DNA of 64,000 nt from Elysia chlorotica (Eukaryota; Mollusca; Gastropoda; Plakobranchidae), in NCBI GenBank assembly GCA_003991915.1, contig RQTK01000007.1, forward strand, positions 143,993 through 207,992, in the 5' to 3' direction. Positions 1 through 51,700 of this stretch are shown piece after piece. The notes under the pieces were generated by a model. The model made no database searches and was not told where the DNA came from. It saw only the letters and a list, made by a program, of their open reading frames with translations. The position numbers and the translations under genes were made by a program. Numbering within the stretch: the first letter of the stretch is position 1; every line of letters begins with the position of its first letter.

Positions 1-3000
1 TTATCAAGTCTGAAGTTGGACAATTGGGAAGTCCTTATAGAAGTATCAGAATAATAGAATATCAGTTCAATATGCTTCATTATTTTAGTGTTGATCATAA
101 ATGGCTAATAGTAACTTTGTCAGTTTATGGTATGCAATATTAGATGTAGTGTCTTGGATTTCATGCACTGATCCATTTCAATATCTGCCTTACTTGACAG
201 TAGCAGGGCTCTTTTTATAAGAGAAACAATGTGATCATCTTGTGGATGTTTGTTAATTGAAGTTGAACTCGTTTAGAAAAGCACATAATGGTATCAGTAC
301 CCAATTATAAAGACTTAATCTTTTTAGTTTTATTTGTGCTTACTGTGATTGTTAATATTAAACATTGTACCATCATCCCTTTTTAATATGAACATAATTT
401 ATTTTACAACACACATTTTTTAGGTAGGTTGAGCGGGTGAAATAGACGTAAAGCAGTTGAGGCAAATGGTGAATCAATAAAAAACAATAAAAGTGAAATG
501 AGTTATTTTATCTTCCATCTTCTTTGTTTATATATACAAAATAATTGCCGATGGCTGTGATTAATTTATTTTAATTAAGTAACCATGTCTTTGAAAGGAA
601 ATGAACATGAATAATATCATATGTTAATCATGCCCAATCTTGTAGTTCTGTTGTCATTTTTCATATTGCTACTTGGCTAAAGATCTTTTGCCAACGAATA
701 CACACCAAGCCTATTGCAATGTTCAATAATAAAATTGAAAGTTTGATTTAGAGGGATTTTTGTGTGTGTGCATATATACAAATCTTTCTGAGCGTGTCAT
801 TTTTCTTTTTTTCCATTTGAGAACATAAGTTGAGATGTAGATGTTTAAAGTTGAATTTATTTGGTGCAATTATTGTTGTCTTTGCAGAATTAAAAATCAA
901 GTTAAAAATATCATTGCACTGTTCAAAACTTAGTATGCTCTCATGGATTTCCAAATTTGATGTTTGAAATGGTTACCTTATACTAGGCCCTATCTTTTGT
1001 ATTACACCAAATCTATGTTCACAAGTTCTGAATATTTATAATTGCTGGGTATTCAATGTTGTATAACTATAAATGTAATAGTTGTCCAAAGACAATCCCA
1101 CTGTAGATCATTACATGACATATGAATAATGTAGAAATAAGAAATTCTCGTACAACTGTTATATTTTCCACATATTTTCTGAGATGAAGAGAATAGACTG
1201 TTACTACTTTTGAAATACCTTTCCTCCGTTTGCCTTTACACAAAAATATTTCAGTATGTATAATAATTTTTACTTGATATTGATACTCTCTTTGGATCCT
1301 AATCTACATCATCAAAACCAAATAAGTCGAATGGCATCCTGCAAAAAGGAGGAAAAAATCCACTGCGACTGCTGAAGAATGAAGGTCTTTCGATGAAACC
1401 AAAAGGGAGCGTGCCAATAGGATAATACGCCTGAAAATTTTTCTTTTGGTTTTTAGAATAAGAAGTTATTTGCACGTGGACTGTTTACTACATTTATGGT
1501 TGTACAGATTCAAATTTTATGTGAATGCCAGTCTTGATTCATCACATTAATGTAGAGTCGGATAAGCCTTATGTGACAAAAAAGGGGGTAATTGAAGCAA
1601 AATAAAGAAAAATTTACAATTACAAGAGTATTTCAGCCTGAGCAAGGCAATTAGTTGCCTGTAAATCGGAAGTTAGAAGGATTAAAAAAACGTAGGTACA
1701 ATGCTCAGTATATCTCAGGCATAAAGAAGAAAAATTCTCAGCCCTGGTTCATTGGAAAACAAAAACCATTTTGATGTCCATGTGGAAATCGAAGAAGACT
1801 GTAATCCTGATTGATATAAAAATGTTGTGTATTTAACAGAAAATAGCTGATGTATTCTGAGTATTTGTAAATGTGTATGTTCTATTTATGTATGTATTTT
1901 TTTGTTATGATAGCCAATAAAAATAAAAATATATAAATTTGTAGTTGTAAAATTAAACACAGAGTTAAGTCTTATTAATGGCCATACGAGGTTGTGAAAG
2001 GGTAACATCGTAACTGGAAACTACCCAGGACAGTTTGAAGAGATTGGTTTCTAATAAGTGAAAAAAGTTACTGCATATACTAGTTATTCAACATGATCGG
2101 ATCCCCAAGAATATAGGTTCTTGAGATTTTCTTTCATATTGGAGCCAGAGATAGACGCTATTCATTTTGAGCATTTCAAAACCACTACCCTTTACCATTT
2201 TAGTCTTAAAAGGCTTCTTTAGATTATCTTCCTTCATGTATCAGTAATATTATTTGTTGTGCAAGATTGGGACTTAGAACCACAAATTGTCACAATCCCC
2301 TCACGTAAAAAAAAAAAAAGCTTTTTAACTTTGCTTTACATTCTCTAGTTTCCTCAAGGAAGTTTTGCTGGGCTGGGACCAGCAGCTGAGAGTGGAATCT
2401 CAGACAACTTGCTCATCAGTCCAGAGCCATAACAACTAAATGTGTGGGGCAAATGTTTATTCTATAACGTCTTCAATCATATAACTAGATGTAAAGATTA
2501 TATGCATAAATTTATTTAAAAAGAAGGAAATTAACGATAAAATTAATGCAGGCACAATTTATCTTTACGTCATAATTAATATAGCCTACATATACTAGTG
2601 AAAATAGGCGAACTGCTACAATCAGTACTACATTTTTTCCCCACTAAATATCTTATACTAGAGAATAAAAACAGTACAAAAACAAAATCATGTTATGGGC
2701 ATGATTGATCAAACTTTTATTTTCTTAATAATCAGCATTTGAATTGTAACCAAAGAAGAAAAAAAAAAGAAAAGTTCTGCGGTCCATTTGACACATGCAA
2801 ATAAATACACACATATTTTCAGCTTCAGATTATAATAATGAGCACCAAAAAAAACAAAAACTCAAGCTTTCTTTTTGCTTTAATTGAACCTCGATATTCC
2901 TAATATTTTGGACCTGTAAACATGGCAAATTGATAGCCATCAAGTCTTCATCTAAACCAAAAAAAAATCCAAACATTAACCAGCAAAAATAATGACAAAT

Positions 3001-6000
3001 CATAACTTCATTGTTTTGTGGCGCTGCTTAAACTGCAAACACAAGCATAAAAAAAGTCCTTGCCAGTAACAATAGCATTTATATGAAGCTTCCTATTCAT
3101 GAATAAAGAGAGAGATTCTGCAAGACAGGACATTGAGGCAAAAACTGGCTTTTTAGTCAAGCACACAATATTTATCTAAATATAAAAATAGCCCCTGTGG
3201 CCTAGGACAGGTGAAAGCAGCTTCAAATTTATTGAACAGGTCATCTGATGGAATGATTGCAAAAGAAGCACAAGGCCAATTCACCTCAGAAGGAGAAGAA
3301 GTGTCCATCCAAGGCATGGAAATGCATAATAGTTAAACACAAACCAAAGAAATAAGGCCACGCATAAGCTCCTCAATGGACATTACTCCTAGAACGGTAC
3401 GGCTTTTTATGAAAGAGGCCTCTCTCGGATATGCCGTCTTATATAGTATGTCAGTAGTGTCACACTAACGTTACATCATTGCTCTTTCCATAGCGTGAAC
3501 TTGTGAAATTCATTTAAAATAAAAGTTAGAAGCACATATTTCATCAACCCAAAAGAAAAATTTTAGGTAGTATAGCTAGAAATTCTCTCACATTCTTAAT
3601 GGACATACAGATCAGACAAATTGCTTTTCATAATTTTGTATGAAAACTTGCTATGATTATTTAGAAGAGAAAAAAAAAAAAGAGCAGACAATTACAACAT
3701 AGTGATCACATTCACTATGTCAGACCATTAAAAATGACACCAATTTTCACAAAAAGGTACTTTAATATTGCACTGTATTTCCCTCTTTTCCTTTCATTTA
3801 CCTGTGTGTGCAGTGAAGATAATCTCTGCGGTTCTTAAATCTGTGGGCCACTTAAAAAAAACAACATGCAAAATACATTTGAACTATGTACAAAGAAATA
3901 AAAAAGAAGAGACATGAACAGGGTGAAATCACAGCCTTTTTCTATCAGTAACATTAACAAATTCCCTTGGCAAGTAACTATCATTCAAGCCCTGATTCCA
4001 AAATTAAGTCCAAGCAATTGATAAAAGCAAATGATATCTTTATCAAAATATTTTAAAACCCACCTATTGTTCAGAAAGTTCAATTGATATACATAGGGAA
4101 ACTTAAAATTGCAGGCGTTCAAAGATTAAAATGATTCTACAGACATAACAAATGACATGAAAATAAAAAAAACTCTATTAAAATGGGCAAAATATGGAGA
4201 GAAAAAAATAAATAAACAGAAAATAGTTATAAGGTACCAAATGATTCTACTGAGTCATGTCCATTAAAATGGATGATCAAATCATTTGACTATCATTCAC
4301 CAAGACTCCTGATACAGCAGCCAAAGTTTTTTTTCTTCTTTCCTATTTTGATAACCTTAGTGATAGAATTCTTTCTTTATCGATGATAAATGTTGCCTTC
4401 TTAGCCTTGGTCTTGCAGAAGTTGCTTTCATCAATGAAGATTACAATATCAGTTCATAAAGATGAATATCATCTGCCATCATATATACCTCTCTCTGTTG
4501 GGCGAAATTTGTTTTAACAGGACCAATATCATTTTAAAATGCTAGGAATTTGGTCATCCCAGAGAGCTTTTTAAAATGTTAACGAAAATAAGGCTTACAA
4601 AGTCATTAGTCATTTGTAAGGTAGAGAAGGCAGCAGGTATGAGCATGTGATATTCATCTTGAACTGTAGAACCAGCATGGATTATTTTTTAGAAGAAAAA
4701 GAATGTCCTTCCCAAATTTAGTTATTTTCTTGACTAAAAATACTGGCACCACTACACACCCTCTCCAAAACCAAAGTCTTTAACAACATAAACCCATTCA
4801 CATAGTAGTAAGATTTCAAAGTAAAAAAAAACAACAAAAACAAACAAGAGGCATTATCAAACTTTCAGCTTGTATTGCATTTTTACCAATGTTGTCACTA
4901 CAAATGTATATTAAAATTTGTCTATTTTGGAAAGTTCTTTCATTTAAACCCAGATTAAAAATATGAAATATTGAATTTCCTAGTTGTCTGAAACAAGCAG
5001 TTTTCTTTTCATTATGTTATACTGTTTGTGTTAATTTCAATTGCATGAGCTGTTTTCAAGCATTTAGAATAAATTGGACAACACATGAAATGAATGCCCA
5101 TACCCATGGAAATTTGAAGACAGCACCTCATATTTTTAAATGAATGAAAACAAATGTGATAAAATTTACACTTTAACCTTTTACCTCAAAATGAAAGCAA
5201 ACACACTACCATGGGCAGAAGAGTACACATGTATAATTGAATCAAATAGAAATGATAACAAAAAAAGAGGAAGAGGGAGGCAAGAAAGATTGTTAGAAGC
5301 CTTTGAAAGTAAAGTTTGCAGTACATTTAGATCAACCTCCCTTACACCAGGGTTTAAATAAGGAGGATGAAAGACCTCTGGCTGAAGAAACCTTTATTGG
5401 ATCATCAAATTTACAGCAAAAAGCTGGAGATGTGATTGAATATTACAACTAAAAATGTATTTACTACTAGAAATGAAGTTACCACGAACAAAAAAGAAAA
5501 CTCAGGGGAGAAAAAGTCAGTCTATTTACAGGAAACAAACTTCAATCCCCATTGTCATTATGTCTTTGTGACAGTAACAAGAAAAACACCAAAATTTTCA
5601 ATAATCCTTATGAAAAGATAATTATTGTCCGTTGGACATTTTTAACCATAAATTTTCCAAAACCTGATTAAAAAAAAAGTTCACACAGACTTTTCTCACA
5701 TGGCTTAAAAAAATGACTGCATGACTGCCTAACAATAAATTTAACTATAATATATGAAAATTTTTAAGTAACAGAGCCATGTTTGTCAAGAAAGCTAAAT
5801 GATGGCTTTCATCAATAATTTTGAGTCCTGCAAAATCTATCATGCATGTGAAATAACTCTAAGGTGGATTGTTCATTATTTCAGGACATAGTCTGTTAAA
5901 TCCTTTTATTACAATGCATTTGGTGAAAACTTGTCAGCTTTTTATAGAGTTCGTCATTTTAAAAATATGTATGAAGTAGTGTTCACCCATTAACTAAAAC

Positions 6001-6438
6001 TAACCTAGAGATTAAAAAAAAAAGTCCTAGCCCACGGGTTCACATTTGCAAAAATCTAGTGCAATGAATAGAAAAAAAGTGGAGATTAAATTTTGTTCAG
6101 AATTTCTATAAAACCCACTCACATACACCCATAAATATGTTGCAATCAACGCCTCTTAAATGCATGAAGGAACTACATTTAAACACACACTTGCGCTTGG
6201 TTTCACCCAACACAACATTCAAAACCATTTTGTGTGTGCTTTGCTCACAATTAAAGTTTTCTACTGTCAGACACATAGTTTATATTCATTCAATCACAAC
6301 CCTCCAGCAGAACCTAGAGAGAATGCATGGTATCCCTTGCACAAGCAACTAAAAGTAGTATCTTAAAAACAAAAATTGTATTTAGCACACCCACCACACA
6401 CATCAAAACTTAAGATGAAAAGCTTTCTCACAACAATG
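1..6438. other. Klc 3' flank and probable 3' UTR, no recognised gene
   Basis: Very AT-rich sequence with many A or T runs. The part next to 6438 must hold the Klc 3' UTR on the minus strand, but several candidate AATAAA signals exist and I cannot choose the cleavage site. Apart from the candidate exon at 1299-1430 I see no coding, RNA or element structure. Confidence 0.5.
1299..1430 (-). CDS. Possible isolated terminal exon, 43 codons and stop
   Basis: After a TTTTCAG acceptor the minus strand is open for 43 codons and ends in TAG, starting AYYPIGTLPFGFI and ending MPFDLFGFDDVD. Base composition is clearly richer in G+C than the flanking DNA. It could be the last exon of an unidentified gene, or an alternative phase-0 end for Klc downstream of exon 18. 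I recognise no family, and an open stretch of this length can also occur by chance. Confidence 0.3.
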   Translation of the reverse strand, partial: AYYPIGTLPFGFIERPSFFSSRSGFFPPFCRMPFDLFGFDDVD

Positions 6439-47261
<40,823 letters not shown>

Positions 47262-48691
47262 TATATTTAAAACCATAGGAGCAGCAGGAGGATGCAGACG
47301 TTCAGGTAACAGGCATTCAACGGCTCACAACACAAAGGTGGTTGTTTTCCGGTTAGCCGTTTTTGTCTTTTTCACCGCAAATCAGGCATCACAGATTGTA
47401 ATAGTCCCACTTTCCAACGCTCCAACATACATGTATGTGTCTAACCAATTAGTATTATTATCCAGCGATTTTCGGTTCAACTGTTCTTGCTCATATCATC
47501 ATAAAGGGACGGTATAATGTAAAGAAATACACCTTGGTGAGGAGATCAGCTGGTGGTCCACGAAGGAATGCGCGATAATAACTGCCTGACAGTCTCTATA
47601 ACAAGCAATGAAATGTATAAATTATGGCACGTTCAGAAGCTAATCCTTGAGAAATGCGTTTCACATTAATTGTTACTAGTCACATACAAGAAATACCATA
47701 ATCTTATCCACTAGCGAATCTCATATCCTGGTCGACCAGGTACAGAGATTTTAAGGAGTATCTCGGTCTGAGAGAAAATTAGGATAAATTATGTACGCTC
47801 TCCTCTGGTGATGCGCTGCCGACTCTCTATAACAATGTTTGGGGTCTCTCGTAAGTAAGCAACGACTGAATTAATTCAACAGGCACGCAAAACAAAACCA
47901 CAACAACTGATAAACACTAGAGTGCCCAGACACACTGCTGAACAGACAGTGGTTAGAGAAGTGGAATGACTATAAAACCGAGACACATTCTGATCGTTCA
48001 TAAAAACAACAGAGCGCTGGCGGTAGCTATCCAGATATCAAGCGTGTTGAAATCTAAAAATGACTCAGCCATTAATATTGACATAATGATGTCAGCTGCC
48101 GGCGAATATGCGGACCCCGTGAAGGGTTTCAAAGAATGCTTCACAATAACCAACAGCGACGAAATTAAACTAAGAGACAACAGAGTGATCTAGAGTGCTT
48201 TCAAAATACACAAGTGAGAAGCAAGTTCGAGAACCAGAACAGCCAATAAATAGTAGACATTATGGCGAACTACTTTGTTGAGGCGGCAGGATCGGTGTGC
48301 ATATACTCGCAAACAAGCCCACCTTGCGACGCGCCCAGCGCTCACCCAGTCACTCACTATCTCTAGCAACACGCCATCACCGGCAGATCGATCGGCCGCG
48401 CGCGCCACGCTCAGGTCGCCAGAGTCGCTCCTAGTCCTAGCTCGATGACACATGATAAGCAACGGCATACACACGCTTCTACACTAAATACAAGTCCTAT
48501 TCTCTGGTCGCTCAGCCATCAGTGTGAGTGCCACCGTGCGCTCACTAGTATGTTTTCTGTTTATGAAAGTTCTTTTTTTTTAGTCAATCTTTATCGTACT
48601 TTATTCATAATTTTTGTCAAGACATTACTTTGCCCAATCAACTATTTTTTACCTCAAGTACTCATGTTTTGTTTTTTGGTGCATTTCTTAG
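47262..48691. other. Region between Klc start and the first visible lectin exon
   Basis: Must contain the Klc promoter and 5' UTR on the minus strand; I see no TATA box or clear initiator. The part at about 48280-48450 is CpG- and GC-rich (for example GATCGGCCGCGCGCGCCAC) and could be a promoter-like island. From about 48547 the sequence matches lectin introns near 50074. A 75-codon plus-strand ORF at 47966-48193 has no recognisable domain. Confidence 0.45.
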
Positions 48692-48786
48692 GGCAAGTAT
48701 CTTCAGACAAAAATCAGCCATACTGGATTGGCTTGCATGACCGTATTGGAGAAGACAACTTTCAGTGGCTGGATGACACAGCAAAG
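48692..48786 (+). CDS. Lectin exon b1
   Basis: 95 nt reading (G)QVSSDKNQPYWIGLHDRI then GEDNFQWLDDTAK. Acceptor TTTCTTAG, donor GTACGG. No exon a precedes it; homology to the other modules starts within the intron at about 48547. Confidence 0.85.
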
Positions 48787-51700
48787 GTACGGCAGAGCGC
48801 AAGGCTTCTCTGAGTAGTGTAAACCTTAAGGAGTAAAAAAGCATTTATAAAAGAGAAAGAAAGGTTCCACTCTCAGTTTGTCAGTCAGTCTTTTGGCAGA
48901 ACTGTCCTTATTGAAAGAGTCATCAGCAAACTGAATTTGGTGGCAATATCTCACAGGTTTTGTTACCTTGAATTCCTCTGAATGTTCCTATCCTTGAGAA
49001 GAGAAGCAGCCTTTCTGAAAGGAAAAGTTTCTAGTCTCAGTTGGTCTATCAGTCTTTTTCCAGAAATCCAGAAATGTCCTTTTTTGCAAAGTCAGCAGCT
49101 CACTGAATTTGTTGGTCTATATCTCACAGGTCACGTATTTCAATTGGGGCCAGGGTCAACCCAACAACATTCCCAGTGCGACTAGTAGAGATGGTCAGGA
49201 CTGTGTAGAGATCGGCAGCAGCTTTGTAGCTGCTAGCCAATGGAACGACAACGCCTGCAGTGATACAGCAAAATATATTTGTGAAAAATCATTAGGAGGA
49301 AGCTCTGCTCAAGGTAAATGCACAACCCTCCTAGTAGCAAATGAAATAGCTGTTGAAATTTAAAGGGAGTTTTTATGAAGGAGAAAAAGGTTTATAGTAA
49401 AGAGTTTTCAGATTAATCCATTGGGCCGCTGAAATTTAGTAAAGGAAGTTTTTGTAACTGGTGAGGCCTTTTTTTGGGTTTTCATGGTAACGTGGCTTAG
49501 AAGTATATGTTCTTTTGTTTTTAAATTTCTGATGTGAACAGAATGATCTTTAAATTTTTGGTTACACAAACAAAGAAGGTTAATATTTTTATTTTTGCAA
49601 AAATCTGTCTAACTACACTATTAACAAATACTAAAAAGAACACATTCTTAAGTATTCCCCTTTCATGTTGTATTTTTTTGTTAGGTCTTTTGAAACAATC
49701 AAGATGTGAATATTGTTGAAATTTCCTAGACAAATTTTTGTTGTTGAATCAGATTTCATCTCATGTGATGTAGATGAATCACGGAACTTTGCTCTTTTTC
49801 AGCGACATGTCCAAATGGGTGGATTGAAAGCCCTGGCTCTGGGACATGCATCAAACTGTCCGACGACAAGAAATCGTGGGCCGACGCGAGGGCTGCATGC
49901 CAAGCTGACGGAGGAGATCTGGTGAAAATCTTAGATGACAGCATGAATCAATTTATCTGGGGTGAGAAGTTGCGTACCGTCTTGTGTAGATATTTGTCTT
50001 GCTGCTGATGAAAGGTGTTAGTTATTTAACCGTATGTTTTTTTGCAGATGGACATTCATTTCAAAATCTTCAAGTATGTTTTCTGTTTATAAAAGTTCTT
50101 TTTTTGTAGTAAATCTTTATCGTACTTTATTAAGAATTTTTGTCAAGACATTACTTTGCCCAATCAACTATTTTTTACCTCAAGTACTCATGTTTTGTTT
50201 TTTGGTGCATTTCTTAGGGCAAGTATCTTCAGACAAAAATCAGCCATACTGGATTGGCTTGCATGACCGTATTGGAGAAGACAACTTTCAGTGGCTGGAT
50301 GACACAGCAAAGGTACGGCAGAGCACAAGGCTTCTCTGAGTAGTGTAAACCTTAAGGAGTAAAAAAGCATTTATAAAAGAGAAAGAAAGGTTTCACTCTC
50401 AGTTTGTCAGTCAGTCTTTTGGCAGAACTGTCCTTATTGAAAGAGTCATCAGCAAACTGAATTTGGTGTCAATATCCCACAGGTTTTGTTACCTTGAATT
50501 CCTCTGAATGTTCCTATCCTTGAGAAGAGAAGCAGCCTTTCTGAAAGGAAAAGTTTCTAGTCTCAGTTGTTCGATCAGTCTTTTTCCAGAAATCCAGAAA
50601 TGTCCTTTTTTGCAAAGTCAGCAGCTCACTGAATTTGTTGGTCTATATCTCACAGGTCACGTATTTCAATTGGGGCCAGGGTCAACCCAACAACATTCCC
50701 AGTGCGACTAGTAGAGATGGTCAGGACTGTGTAGAGATCGGCAGCAGCTTTGTAGCTGCTAGCACATGGTCATGTTGTGTTTTTTTGGTTAGGTCTATTG
50801 CAACAATTTAGATATGAGTATGTGTTGAAATTGCCCAAACACATTTTTTGGTTTAATCAAGTTTTACCTCATGTGGTGTAGATGAATCACTTAACTGCCT
50901 TTTTCAGCGACATGTCCAAATGGGTGGATTGAAAGCCCTGGCTCTGGGACATGCATCAAACTGTCCGACGACAAGAAATCGTGGGCCGACGCGAGGGCTG
51001 CATGCCAAGCTGACGGAGGAGATCTGGTGAAAATCTTAGATGACAGCATGAATCAATTTATCTGGGGTGAGAAGTTGCGTACCGTCTTGTGTAGATATTT
51101 GTCTTGCTGTTGATGAATGGTGTTAGTTATGTAACCGTACAGTTTTTTGCAGATGGACATTCATTTCAAAATCTTCAAGTATGTTTTCTGTATATAAAAG
51201 TTCTTTTTTTTGTATTCAATCTTTACCGTACTTTATTAAGAAATGTTGTCAAGACATTACTTTGCCCATTCAACTATTTTTTACCTCAAGTACTCATGTT
51301 TGTTTTTTGGTGCATTTTTTTAGGGCAAGTATCTTCCGATAGAAATCAGCCATACTGGATTGGTTTGCATGACCGTATTGGAGAAGACGACTTTCAGTGG
51401 CTGGATGACACTGCAAAGGTAAGGCAGAGCGCAAGGTTTCTCTGAGTTGTGTAAACCTTAATGAGAAAAAAGCACTGATTAAAGTAAAAGGTTTCAGTCT
51501 CAGTTAGTTGGACAGTGCTTTGCCAGAACTTTTCTTTTTTAAAGAGCCATCAGCAGACTGAATTTTTTTTTATCAATATCTCGCAGATTATGTTTCTTAC
51601 AATTTCTCTGAGTTTTCCTATCCTTTGGAAGAGAAACAGTCTTTCTGAAAGGAGAAGTTTCTAGTCTCAGTTGGTCGATCAGTCTTTTTTCCAGAAATGT

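Noticed and set aside
47966..48193. 75-codon plus-strand ORF before the lectin array
   Set aside because: No recognisable domain, no signal peptide character and no splice link to exon b1; not called as a gene.
48190..48474. 94-codon minus-strand ORF in the GC-rich block
   Set aside because: Composition follows the CpG-rich DNA and no family resemblance or splice context was seen.
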